In this document: positions 24,901 through 32,514 of the stretch, piece after piece | Layout: each line of letters opens with the position of its first letter | How positions within the stretch are numbered: position 1 is the stretch's first letter | From: JBGVMW01 sp045125095 | GTDB lineage: Bacteria > Bacillota > Clostridia > Lachnospirales > Lachnospiraceae | Direction of reading: 5' to 3' | Assembly: GCA_045125095.1 (NCBI GenBank) | Contig: JBGVMW010000135.1 | Span: forward strand, 1 to 34,202 | Length of the DNA stretch: 34,202 bases | Made by a program: the position numbers and the translations under genes | Notes under the pieces: model-generated | Databases searched by the model: none | What the model was told of the DNA's origin: nothing | What the model saw: the letters and a program-made list of their open reading frames with translations, nothing else

Positions 24901-26476
24901 GAAGCAGTATGCAGCAGATGGACTTGCGGGATGTGATATGGTGGATAAAATATGTCCGAACTGTGGAGAGAAGTTAGAGAAGGATGGATTTGATATTCCA
25001 TTTGAAACCTTCTTAGGATTTAAAGGAAACAAAGAGCCGGATATTGACCTTAACTTTTCCGGTGATTACCAGAGTAAGGCACACCGCTACACAGAAGTTA
25101 TTTTCGGTGCCGGACAGACCTACCGTGCCGGTACCATTGGTACCTTAGCAGATAAAAATGCATTTGGATTTGTGAAGAAGTATTATGAGGAAAGAGGAAT
25201 TGTCAGACGTAAATGTGAAATTGAGCGTGTGGCATCCGGCTGTGTAGGTGTCAGAAGAACAACCGGACAGCATCCTGGCGGTATTATCGTACTTCCCTAT
25301 GGTGAGGAGATTTATTCCTTTACCCCAGTGCAACACCCGGCAAATGATATGACCACAGATACGGTAACTACACATTTCGATTACCACTCCATTGATCATA
25401 ACTTGTTGAAGCTTGACATACTGGGACACGATGATCCGACCATGATTCGTATGCTGGAAGATTTAACCGGACTGGATGCAAAGAAGATTCCTCTTGATAA
25501 CAAAGAAGTTATGTCTTTGTTCCAGAATACTACTGCATTAGGGGTAACACCAGAGGAATTAAATGGCTGTCAGCTAGGTTCCTTAGGAATCCCGGAATTT
25601 GGTACAGATTTTGCGATGCAGATGTTAATTGATACGAAGCCAAAAGCGTTTTCAGATTTGGTTCGTATCGCCGGATTGTCTCATGGAACGGATGTATGGT
25701 TAGGAAATGCACAGACGCTGTTGCAAGAGGGAAAAGCAACGATTTCGACTGCAATCTGTACGCGAGATGATATTATGACTTTCCTCATCTATAAGGGCGT
25801 GGAAAGTGAATTATCCTTTACTATTATGGAAAGTGTTCGTAAGGGTAAAGGTCTGAAACCAGAATGGGAAGCGGTAATGAAGGAGCATGATGTACCGGAC
25901 TGGTATATCTGGTCATGTAAAAAAATCAAATACATGTTTCCGAAAGCCCATGCGGTAGCCTACGTTATGATGGCATGGAGAATTGCCTATTGTAAGGTAT
26001 TTTATCCATTGGCATATTATGCGGCGTTTTTCAGTATTCGTGCCAAAGCGTTTGACTACTCTTTGATGTGTTTTGGCAAGAAGGCATTAGAGGAGCATAT
26101 TAAGGATTACAAAAACAGAGCAGATGCTTTGACACCAGTTGAGCAGGATAAGCTCCGTGATATGCGAATTGTGCAGGAGATGTATGCAAGAGGATTTGAA
26201 TTCCTTCCAATTGACATTATGACCTCAAAAGCAAAGAGATTCCAGATTATAGATGGCAAACTGTTACCACCAATCAACGCAGTAGCCGGTTTAGGTGATA
26301 AGGCAGCAGAAGGTATTGAAGATGCTGCGAAGGATGGTGCCTTTATGTCCAAAGATGAGCTTCGGGAGCGAGCAAAAATAGGTAAGAGTAATATTGAATT
26401 GCTGACGAGCCTTGGTATCTTAGATAATCTGCCGGATAGTAACCAGTTATCGATATTTGATTATATGAAGGCGTAA
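21962..26476 (+). CDS. polC: DNA polymerase III alpha subunit, PolC type
   Basis: The Gram-positive replicative polymerase, 1504 residues, slightly longer than Bacillus PolC (about 1437). An N-terminal domain and OB fold (to about 385) precede a PHP domain from about 390 (VELHCHTKMSDMDAV, ALAITDHG). This is split by a DEDD proofreading exonuclease (about 475-650: VVFDLETTGFSPEKNKI, MTAHNAEFDMSF, HHRAVDDAEATA). The polymerase core has VGSRGSVGSS, a four-cysteine zinc site (CKNC near 966, CPNC near 998), the catalytic PDIDLNF near 1026 and the helix-hairpin-helix end. It closes the conserved envelope/isoprenoid block. No strong terminator follows; a weak promoter (TTATAT-17-TATAAT, 26461-26489) overlaps its 3' end. 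Confidence 0.98.
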   Translation: MTKSFFEVFPDLKLDGELRHLFEDVMVTKVSSNTARDFIRVYIESHHLIEKKHIYQMEASIVTQVFRNRNIQVKLYEKFMLSAQYTPKFLFEEYRDSILEELKAYRHIEYMLLKTAEYEFPEDNVLKLKVRGDAIMQSGKAEVLRILDKIFHERCQIPVQIEVEDKPPEKSKELERRELKMQQQITWMVDNIQAAQSANSQNSDAIMESDNGELPWDDNASGKLAEPAQKKDSKPADKKPEEKKFDGFKKKEGFRRSFTPRKSDNPNVIFGREIYDEEEVLSIRQIEDEMGEVVIRGKILGVEQREIRGEKTILSISVTDFTDTIVMKMFVKNENLPELLERIKKGNFILVKGIAMLDKFDHEVTIQSINGIMAIPDFTTSRMDNAVEKRVELHCHTKMSDMDAVSDIGSIMKQAMKWGHKALAITDHGVVQAFTEASHALPKDTDFKIIYGVEGYIVDDIKELVENSKNQSLHDTYVVFDLETTGFSPEKNKIIEIGAVKVENGKITDRFSEFVNPQEPIPFRIEQLTGIKDSMVMDADTIENILPAFMEFCGDAVMTAHNAEFDMSFIKYNCEKLGIKKEFTIVDTVAISRILQPHLKKHTLDTVAKDLGVSLENHHRAVDDAEATAGIFLKFIEMLEEKDIKNLDKLNEQSYMSDKKIKKLPTYHAIFLATNDIGRINLYRLVSLSHLEYFNRRPRIPKSVFNKYREGILLGSACEAGELFQAILYGRSDAEITRLVHYYDYLEIQPVGNNMFMLESDKYPPNTVEDLQELNRKIVKLGEDFHKLVVATCDVHFLNPEDEVYRRIIMAGKGFADADNQPPLYLHTTDEMLEEFKYLGSEKAEEVVITNPNKIADMCEKIDPVRPDKCPPVIEDSDKTLREICYRTATAMYGEDLPEIVKERLERELNSIISNGFAVMYIIAQKLVWKSNEDGYLVGSRGSVGSSFVATMSGVTEVNPLPPHYYCKNCHYSDFDSPEVKQYAADGLAGCDMVDKICPNCGEKLEKDGFDIPFETFLGFKGNKEPDIDLNFSGDYQSKAHRYTEVIFGAGQTYRAGTIGTLADKNAFGFVKKYYEERGIVRRKCEIERVASGCVGVRRTTGQHPGGIIVLPYGEEIYSFTPVQHPANDMTTDTVTTHFDYHSIDHNLLKLDILGHDDPTMIRMLEDLTGLDAKKIPLDNKEVMSLFQNTTALGVTPEELNGCQLGSLGIPEFGTDFAMQMLIDTKPKAFSDLVRIAGLSHGTDVWLGNAQTLLQEGKATISTAICTRDDIMTFLIYKGVESELSFTIMESVRKGKGLKPEWEAVMKEHDVPDWYIWSCKKIKYMFPKAHAVAYVMMAWRIAYCKVFYPLAYYAAFFSIRAKAFDYSLMCFGKKALEEHIKDYKNRADALTPVEQDKLRDMRIVQEMYARGFEFLPIDIMTSKAKRFQIIDGKLLPPINAVAGLGDKAAEGIEDAAKDGAFMSKDELRERAKIGKSNIELLTSLGILDNLPDSNQLSIFDYMKA

Positions 26477-26551
26477 ATACCTATATAATGAAAATACGTG
26501 AAAGCAATAGAATGAGGCGAATGGAAATGCCTCTTGAAAGGATAAGACATT

Positions 26552-26749
26552 ATGAATCAAAATAACGAAAAGGACATAGATAATCTCTTAGCCATATTAG
26601 ATAACTTTGCCGCCTCTGACACAGGACGATTAAAAATCCTAATGTCAGAGGATGTGGAGCCGGAATCGACAAAGAGAGCTTACCATCATGGTAGATGTGA
26701 CATCGGAAGCCCATGGGCAAAGGGAGAAGCGTTTGATGTGTTAGAATAG
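26552..26749 (+). CDS. Small conserved-looking protein, unknown function
   Basis: A 65-residue acidic protein. The N-terminal half looks helical (DIDNLLAILDNFAASDTGR); the C-terminal half carries YHHGRCDIGSPWAKGEAFDV, whose His-His, Cys and Gly-Ser-Pro-Trp residues look like a constrained motif. I do not recognise a function. I believe similar small proteins occur after polC in related Clostridia, but cannot confirm this here. A weak AAAGGAT lies about 10 bases upstream of the ATG. Coding base use resembles its neighbours. Confidence 0.65.
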   Translation: MNQNNEKDIDNLLAILDNFAASDTGRLKILMSEDVEPESTKRAYHHGRCDIGSPWAKGEAFDVLE

Positions 26750-26873
26750 TTGCAGAAATTCCTAATATAGTAGTAATCAAATGTTATATGTGATAAAATA
26801 AGAGTAGAAAGGTACTGAATAATTACGTAGAAAGAACCAAAAGAATTCAGAGAGCGATACAGGAGGAATGAAC

Positions 26874-27398
26874 ATGAAGAAGCTGGAAGACTATGTGAGA
26901 AGCATACCGGATTTCCCGGAGGAAGGCATTATATTCCGGGATGTGACAAGTGTATTACAGGATGCAGATGGATTACAGTTAGCAATCGATTCTTTACAGG
27001 AATTAATTGGAAATATGGATGTGGATGTGATTGTAGGAGCGGAGTCCAGAGGATTTATCTTTGGCGCACCTATTGCGTACAATCTGCATAAACCATTTAT
27101 TTTAGCTAGAAAAAAGGGCAAGCTTCCATGTGAAACAGTAGAGAAAGAGTATGCGTTAGAATATGGCACTGCAATTGTTGAGATGCATAAGGATTCCATT
27201 AAGCCGGGGCAGAAGGTTGTAATCGTGGATGATCTGATCGCAACAGGAGGAACGGTAGAAGCCATTGCCAAATTAGTAGAAGAATTAGGTGGACAAGTAG
27301 TAAAAATTGTATTTCTTATGGAATTAGCAGGCTTGAATGGCAGAGAGCGTCTGAAAGAGTATCCGGTAGAGAGTGTTATTTGCTACGAAGGAAAATAA
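26874..27398 (+). CDS. apt: Adenine phosphoribosyltransferase
   Basis: A type-I phosphoribosyltransferase of 174 residues that salvages adenine to AMP using PRPP. The adenine-side N-terminus is IPDFPEEGIIFRDVTSVLQD; further on are GAESRGFIFGAPIA, the flexible loop region ARKKGKLPCETV, and the PRPP motif VVIVDDLIATGGT. AGGAGG (26861-26866) is 7 bases before the ATG at 26874; the ATG at 26868 is too close. In many Firmicutes apt neighbours rel; here it stands alone after the small protein. Confidence 0.98.
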   Translation: MKKLEDYVRSIPDFPEEGIIFRDVTSVLQDADGLQLAIDSLQELIGNMDVDVIVGAESRGFIFGAPIAYNLHKPFILARKKGKLPCETVEKEYALEYGTAIVEMHKDSIKPGQKVVIVDDLIATGGTVEAIAKLVEELGGQVVKIVFLMELAGLNGRERLKEYPVESVICYEGK

Positions 27399-27412
27399 TG
27401 CTATAAGGCACA

Positions 27413-27461
27413 TAATATCGGTAATGAACTTAACAATCAAGGAAATAAAACCGATATATTA
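27413..27461. promoter_or_regulatory. Inverted repeat in the leader of the FliD-like gene
   Basis: TAATATCGGT (27413-27422) pairs with ACCGATATATTA (27450-27461), with a 2-base bulge and a 27-base loop. There is no T-run, so it is not a terminator. It could be an operator or an mRNA leader structure. Confidence 0.3.
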
Positions 27462-27512
27462 TAATAAGGTGGAAATAAATTCCATCATATTTAGGGAAAG
27501 GAGGAGATTGAT

Positions 27513-28253
27513 ATGGGAATCAACTTGAATTGGAATTACAGTACGTTGTTTTCTAGTCTAAGTACACAAAGAAGTACAAGCACCACAAGTAGCATGTCAG
27601 GAATGTATAGCATGTTGACCGATTATTCGTCAATCAAGGCTGGTGGATATGGAAAACTCTTGAAGGCTTACTATGCGAACCAGAGTTCTTCATCTTCTGA
27701 GAGTAGCAGCACCAGTTCGAAGACAGAAACACTGTCAACGACTACGGACAAGAAGCTTACACTTGTTAAGGGAAGTACAGATGATTTGAAGGAATCAGCA
27801 GCAAAACTTACAGAGACAGGCGAAAAATCCTTGTTTACAGAGGAACAGACAGCAGTTACAGATGAAATGTACAAAGCAGTTACAAGCTTTGTGTCAGACT
27901 ACAATGATGTAATGGAAAACGCATCAGCGTCATCCAACAGCAATGTCAGCAGAAATGCATCTTATTTAGCACAGCTTTCAAGCGTATGTAGCAAAAGTTT
28001 GAGCCAAGTAGGAATTACCATTAATACTGATAACACATTGTCTGTGGATGAAGAAACGTTCAAAGCAGCAGATGTGGACAAAGTTGCGACTTTGTTTAAT
28101 GGAGAGAATTCCTATGCAGATATGGTATCGCAACGTGCAGATTTCATTGGAGATGCAGCTGTGAAAGCAGCCACTTCTTCTGGTGTTTTGTATGGCAGTG
28201 ATGGTACATATTCTGCATTACAGACTGCAAGCAGTTATGAATGGCTACTTTAA
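27513..28253 (+). CDS. FliD-like / flagellar-hook-associated-like protein
   Basis: A 246-residue protein without a signal peptide. The N-terminus is Ser/Thr/Tyr-rich (residues 1-85, with long Ser/Thr runs). The C-terminal half resembles the end of flagellar cap proteins: FVSDYNDVMENAS, then a helical stretch and QVGITINTDNTLSVDEETFK, followed by DVDKVATLFNG. FliD proteins end with similar 'GI...DGTLSLDE..F' and 'V..LF' segments. No other flagellar gene is present. It could be an orphan cap-like or secreted structural protein. AAAGGAGGAG lies about 8 bases upstream, and a strong terminator follows. Confidence 0.6.
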   Translation: MGINLNWNYSTLFSSLSTQRSTSTTSSMSGMYSMLTDYSSIKAGGYGKLLKAYYANQSSSSSESSSTSSKTETLSTTTDKKLTLVKGSTDDLKESAAKLTETGEKSLFTEEQTAVTDEMYKAVTSFVSDYNDVMENASASSNSNVSRNASYLAQLSSVCSKSLSQVGITINTDNTLSVDEETFKAADVDKVATLFNGENSYADMVSQRADFIGDAAVKAATSSGVLYGSDGTYSALQTASSYEWLL

Positions 28254-28269
28254 TATGCAACAATTAGCG

Positions 28270-28319
28270 ACGTTCTGTTAGAATTCAGATAGAATCTGGT
28301 TCTGGCAGAACGTTTTTTT
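28270..28319 (+). terminator. Long intrinsic terminator after the FliD-like gene
   Basis: A hairpin of about 20 bp (ACGTTCTG outer arm to CAGAACGT, with inner pairs including G-U) spans 28270-28312 and is followed by seven T. Confidence 0.85.
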
Positions 28320-28383
28320 ATATACTAGGAAATTACAACGGTTCGTTGTCTGGCGTAATGTATGAAATTTCCTGGTATATAAA
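28317..28383. repeat. TATACTAGGAAA palindromic repeat, full copy
   Basis: Arms TTTATATACTAGGAAATT (28317-28334) and AATTTCCTGGTATATAAA (28366-28383) are inverted repeats with one mismatch. The core holds a second hairpin, ACAACG-GTT-CGTTGT. The repeat begins inside the T-run of the preceding terminator, as the half copy near 1921 does. Confidence 0.7.
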
Positions 28384-28473
28384 AAGAGATGCGCACGAAT
28401 TAGTTCTTTTATTGAATGGATTCCTGTGCTATGATAGTTTTTAGGAAATTTATCCGGAAAGTGAGAAGCAAAA

Positions 28474-28959
28474 ATGGCAAAGGAAAAAGAAATTAAGACA
28501 AATGCGATGCGCATTTTAGAAAAAGAGAAAATTCCATATCAGGCAATGAATTACGAATGTGAGGAATTTATCGATGGTATTACCATTGCAGATAAAGTGG
28601 GATTGTCCTATGAATTAGTATATAAAACATTAGTAACACAGGGAAATAGCAAAAATTATTTTGTGTTTGTGATTCCGATAGCAGAAGAACTGGATATGAA
28701 AAAAGCCGCGCGCTCCGTGGGAGAAAAATCCGTGGAAATGCTACATGTAAAAGATATCAATAAGGTGACAGGCTATATTCGTGGTGGATGCACTGCGGTT
28801 GGTATGAAAAAGCAGTATGTCACAAGGATTGACAGTTCTGCCAAAAATCTGGATATTATGTATGTCAGCGGGGGAAAATTAGGAGTGCAGTTATCCTTAA
28901 AACCAGAGGATTTGTTAAAGGTTACTCATGCAGAATTTGCGGATATCATTAAAGAATAG
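28474..28959 (+). CDS. ybaK: Cys-tRNA(Pro)/Cys-tRNA(Cys) deacylase, YbaK/EbsC type
   Basis: A 161-residue trans-editing hydrolase of the YbaK family, which clears cysteine wrongly attached to tRNA-Pro. Family features are the N-terminal helix RILEKEKIPYQAMNYE, VYKTLVTQG near the active-site lysine, FVIPIAEELDMKKAARSVG, and GYIRGGCTAVGMKK, followed by ISP-like strand and LSLKPEDLLK. GTGAGAAG precedes the ATG by a few bases. It is followed after 12 bases by a dehydrogenase gene, with AGGAG overlapping its stop, so both are probably co-transcribed. Confidence 0.94.
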   Translation: MAKEKEIKTNAMRILEKEKIPYQAMNYECEEFIDGITIADKVGLSYELVYKTLVTQGNSKNYFVFVIPIAEELDMKKAARSVGEKSVEMLHVKDINKVTGYIRGGCTAVGMKKQYVTRIDSSAKNLDIMYVSGGKLGVQLSLKPEDLLKVTHAEFADIIKE

Positions 28960-28971
28960 GAGAGGGGTAGA

Positions 28972-29955
28972 ATGAAAATATTTGTATACAGTTATCGTAT
29001 GCATGACGAAGCCATGTATTTTGAGCAGTATGGAAAAGAATATGGAATTGAAATCGGTTATACAACCGAGGCGCCAACTTTGGAAAATGCTAACCTAGCC
29101 ATAGGTTCTGAGTATATCAGTATTGTAACGACCTGCATATCAGAAGCTTTAGTGAAGCGTTTTCACGAGATGGGAATCAAAATGATTTCTACAAGAACGG
29201 TAGGCTATGACCATATAGATTTGAAAGCAGCAAAGGAATGTGGAATGAAAGTGGGAAATGCCACCTATTCTCCAAACTGTGTTGCAGACTATTCCATTAT
29301 GCTGATGCTGATGGCAATTCGTAAAGTAAAATTTATTATGCAGAAAGCCACCATGAATGATTTTTCACTTGTAGGAAATATTGGGAAAGAATTGCCGGAT
29401 TTGACAATTGGTGTCTTGGGAACCGGTGCAATTGGAGAAACGGTAATACGCTATCTTTCCGGTTTTGGTTCTCGTGTACTGGCATACGATAAGTGGGAAA
29501 AGGAATCGGTAAAACAATATGCAACCTATACAGATTTACCGACCATATGGAAAGAATGTGATCTGATTACCTTGCATATGCCATTAAATGATAATAATTA
29601 TCACATGATAAACAAAGACGCACTGGATGCGATGAAGGATGGTGTTGTCATTATCAATACAGCCAGAGGTGGTCTGATTGATTCGGAAGCATTGATACAG
29701 GCAATCGAGAGTGGAAAAGTAGGTGCGGCAGGTCTTGATGTGGTAGAGAACGAAAATGGATTATACTATAATGATTTAAAAACAACACAAATGACCAATC
29801 GGGAAATGCTTTTATTAAGGAGTTATTCCAACGTAATTGTAACACCCCATATGGCGTTTTATACAGAAAACGCAGTCGGTGACATGGTGAAGCATTCTCT
29901 TTTAAGCTGTAAAGCAGAGGAAGATGGAACAGAGAATAAATGGCGCGTTTTATAA
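28972..29955 (+). CDS. D-2-hydroxyacid dehydrogenase, D-lactate dehydrogenase/VanH-like
   Basis: A 327-residue NAD-dependent dehydrogenase. The substrate domain includes ISTRTVGYDHIDLKAA, typical of D-lactate dehydrogenases and VanH. The NAD site is TIGVLGTGAIGETVI. Catalytic residues are the arginine in INTARGGLID, the glutamate in LDVVENENG, and the histidine in VTPHMAFYTE. It should interconvert pyruvate and D-lactate or a related 2-oxoacid. No D-Ala-D-Lac ligase is nearby, so a metabolic role is more likely than vancomycin resistance. It shares a transcript with ybaK by spacing. Confidence 0.9.
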   Translation: MKIFVYSYRMHDEAMYFEQYGKEYGIEIGYTTEAPTLENANLAIGSEYISIVTTCISEALVKRFHEMGIKMISTRTVGYDHIDLKAAKECGMKVGNATYSPNCVADYSIMLMLMAIRKVKFIMQKATMNDFSLVGNIGKELPDLTIGVLGTGAIGETVIRYLSGFGSRVLAYDKWEKESVKQYATYTDLPTIWKECDLITLHMPLNDNNYHMINKDALDAMKDGVVIINTARGGLIDSEALIQAIESGKVGAAGLDVVENENGLYYNDLKTTQMTNREMLLLRSYSNVIVTPHMAFYTENAVGDMVKHSLLSCKAEEDGTENKWRVL

Positions 29956-30019
29956 CTATTCAGATTAGGACTGTGCCGGACTGTAGAAATAATAGCGTAA
30001 TTGCTAAGAAAGGGAATAT

Positions 30020-30736
30020 ATGAGAGTAACTTATATTTACCACAGCGGTTTTGTAGTAGAATGCGAAACCTGTACATTAATTTTTGATTATTATACCGGA
30101 GAACTTCCGCCAATTAATCCCAAACTACCAGTATATTTTTTTGCCAGCCATAAGCACGCAGATCATTTTAGCATGCGTATTTTCAAATTATGGAATGCAT
30201 ATGAGAAAGTAACTTATGTTCTGGCGACCGATATCAAATGTAATGAAAAATACCTTACCCGTCATGGAATATCACCAGAGGTTAAGGAACATATGATACA
30301 TGTGGGGAAGAACCAGACTGCACAGATTGATAATCTGACGGTGGAAACGTTAAAATCTACCGACGAAGGTGTTGCTTATTTTGTGACGGTAGAGGGAAAA
30401 ACATTGTATCATGCAGGGGATTTGAACTGGTGGTACTGGGAGGAAGAAGGAGAAGCATGGAATGCGCAGATGGAGAAGCAGTTCAAAGAAGAAATAAAGA
30501 AAGCAGAGGGGAAACATGTATCAGTAGCATTTCTGCCGTTAGATCCAAGATTACAAAAGGGGTATGCCAAGGGATTTAGCTGGTTTTGTGACCATGTGGA
30601 TGCAGATTTCATTTTCCCCATGCATATGTGGGAGCAATATGAGGTAGTTGACAGGTTTTTAGGTGAATATGGAGATAAACCATATGCAAAACGGGTTGTG
30701 AAGGTGTATCCACAGATGGATGCAGTTAGCATATAG
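30020..30736 (+). CDS. Metallo-beta-lactamase-fold hydrolase, UlaG-like
   Basis: A 238-residue cytosolic metal hydrolase. The metal motif is SHKHADHF (H44, H46, D48, H49), with the later ligand in YHAGDLNWWYWEE and a C-terminal histidine in FPMHMWEQ. The early segment, VTYIYHSGFVVECE, is typical of the UlaG-like subgroup, which has members acting on lactones and cyclic phosphates. The substrate is unknown. AGAAAGGG precedes the ATG. It is the last gene before the promoter and operator region at 30759. Confidence 0.85.
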   Translation: MRVTYIYHSGFVVECETCTLIFDYYTGELPPINPKLPVYFFASHKHADHFSMRIFKLWNAYEKVTYVLATDIKCNEKYLTRHGISPEVKEHMIHVGKNQTAQIDNLTVETLKSTDEGVAYFVTVEGKTLYHAGDLNWWYWEEEGEAWNAQMEKQFKEEIKKAEGKHVSVAFLPLDPRLQKGYAKGFSWFCDHVDADFIFPMHMWEQYEVVDRFLGEYGDKPYAKRVVKVYPQMDAVSI

Positions 30737-30758
30737 TATCGGTATGATATGTAATGTG

Positions 30759-30806
30759 TTGACAAATGGCAGGAATTACATTATTGTATTACATAAGTAA
30801 TACAAT
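30759..30806 (+). promoter_or_regulatory. Promoter with perfect palindromic operator over the -10
   Basis: TTGACA (30759-30764), 17 bases, TATTGT (30782-30787). The perfect palindrome ATTGTATTAC-ATAA-GTAATACAAT (30783-30806) covers the -10 and start site, a typical repressor position. The form is like operators of GntR/YtrA or TetR-family repressors; no such regulator is encoded in the window. Confidence 0.7.
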
Positions 30807-30827
30807 AGAAAGCGGGAGGATAGAAAC

Positions 30828-32507
30828 ATGCCAGTAGAATTAGGATATATAGGAGCATTTGCTGTTATAGTACTTTTCCTTGGGATTGCATCCGTATTGG
30901 AGCAACGAAATGCGAAAAAAAAGTTTGAATCAACGATTAAAAACCGATATGGAAAGTTCGCGGAAAGAGAGTATGAACACGAAGAATATGAGCGTATTAC
31001 GCATTATTTTTTAAATAATACTGAAGTGGATGATTACTATATAGACGATATTACATGGAATGATTTGGATATGGACACATTATATCAAATGATGAACCAG
31101 TGTTACAGTTCCGCCGGGGATAGTCTTCTGTATCATATGCTTCGCAGACCATGTGAAAAAGTTGAGGAGTTAGATAGACGGGAGAAAATAATCGCATGGT
31201 TTCAAACCCATAAAGAGCAGCGGGAGAATATGCAGTTTTTGCTTGCGAGAATGGGGAGAACAAAGAAAATTGCATTTACCGATTATATGGACAATCTGGT
31301 GACGCTTCCGGATAGAAGCAATCTAATGCACTATTTTTGTCTGCTATTAATTCCAGTGGCAATTGGAATTTTTATTGCAGAGCCTGCAATTGGCTTGGTT
31401 CCTATTTTTTGTGTTATTATATTTAACAATTTGATATACAGTAAAAAGAAAGCAGAAATACAGGCATTTGTAATCTGTTTTGAATATATTTTACGAATGC
31501 TTGATGCTGTTAAAAAAAGCGATTCCATAGCATTCGAAGAAATAGAACCGTTAAAGCAGGACTTGAAACATACAGCGGAAAAGTTAAAATCCTTTCAGAC
31601 TGGTGCCGGACTGGTAATGAGCATTGGAAGGAATGGTGGTTCTTTAGAAGAAGCGATTATGATGTATATACGAATGATTTTTCACTTTGATTTGATTAAG
31701 TTTAACCAGATGTTAAAAGTGGTTAAGAAGAAAACAAAGGAATGTGAATTCTTATTTCGTGGTTTGGGAGAAATGGATGCCTGCATAGCCATTGCATCTT
31801 TTAGGGAAGCATTGCCATATTATTCCATACCGAATTTATCAGAAACAGCAAATCGGAGAATGGTGTTGGAGGATGTATATCATCCAATGATAGAGGATGC
31901 TGTAAGTAACAGTATTACAGCGGATAAGGGAGTACTAATCACCGGTTCTAATGCTTCCGGTAAATCTACATTCTTAAAAGTGGTTGCGCTTAATGCTATT
32001 TTTGCACAGACGATTCATACTGCCATTGCCAAGAAATATGTGGCATCACTGTATCACATCTATTCCTCCATGTCATTGCGTGACAGCATTCAGGGAAGTG
32101 AAAGCTATTATATGGTGGAAATTAAGTCATTAAAGCGTATTTTGAATGCAAAACGCGGATTACCGATTCTTTGTTTTGTGGATGAGGTATTACGCGGTAC
32201 CAATACAGTGGAGCGAATTGCAGCTTCCACAGAGATACTGAAAAGTATTTCGGATGTGGATTTCCTTTGCTTTGCAGCAACTCATGATGTGGAATTGACT
32301 CATTTATTAGAGACAGACTATGACAATTATCATTTTGAAGAAGAAATTGTAGATGATGATGTACATTTTTCTTATCAGATTCACCAGGGCAGAGCGACAA
32401 CACGAAATGCCATTAAACTGTTGAATATGATGGGATATGAGAAATCGATTGTATGTAATGCAGAAAAAAGAGCGGCTGCATTTTTAGAACAAGGCGTATG
32501 GAGGTAA
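30828..32507 (+). CDS. Membrane-anchored MutS-family ATPase
   Basis: A 559-residue MutS-like protein that lacks the mismatch-reading N-terminal domains. Helix 1 (about 6-25) anchors the N-terminus, and two more helices lie at about 168-184 and 186-204. The MutS lever region (about 60-340) and C-terminal ATPase follow: Walker A ITGSNASGKSTF (about 371-382), SLRDSIQGSESYYMVE, Walker B LCFVDEVLRGTN (about 448-459) and the histidine in FAATHDVELT. Mismatch repair is unlikely, given the membrane segments and lost domains. Such membrane MutS proteins are known in Firmicutes without a settled role. GGGAGG precedes the ATG, behind a palindromic operator. A VWA-like gene follows 7 bases after its stop. 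Confidence 0.88.
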   Translation: MPVELGYIGAFAVIVLFLGIASVLEQRNAKKKFESTIKNRYGKFAEREYEHEEYERITHYFLNNTEVDDYYIDDITWNDLDMDTLYQMMNQCYSSAGDSLLYHMLRRPCEKVEELDRREKIIAWFQTHKEQRENMQFLLARMGRTKKIAFTDYMDNLVTLPDRSNLMHYFCLLLIPVAIGIFIAEPAIGLVPIFCVIIFNNLIYSKKKAEIQAFVICFEYILRMLDAVKKSDSIAFEEIEPLKQDLKHTAEKLKSFQTGAGLVMSIGRNGGSLEEAIMMYIRMIFHFDLIKFNQMLKVVKKKTKECEFLFRGLGEMDACIAIASFREALPYYSIPNLSETANRRMVLEDVYHPMIEDAVSNSITADKGVLITGSNASGKSTFLKVVALNAIFAQTIHTAIAKKYVASLYHIYSSMSLRDSIQGSESYYMVEIKSLKRILNAKRGLPILCFVDEVLRGTNTVERIAASTEILKSISDVDFLCFAATHDVELTHLLETDYDNYHFEEEIVDDDVHFSYQIHQGRATTRNAIKLLNMMGYEKSIVCNAEKRAAAFLEQGVWR

Positions 32508-32514
32508 ATTTGTT

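Noticed and set aside
28972..29955. VanH-type vancomycin resistance role for the D-hydroxyacid dehydrogenase
   Set aside because: No D-Ala-D-Lac ligase or VanX gene is adjacent, so ordinary D-lactate or 2-oxoacid metabolism is the simpler reading.
30828..32507. Mismatch repair MutS
   Set aside because: The mismatch-recognition and connector domains are missing and three membrane helices are present.
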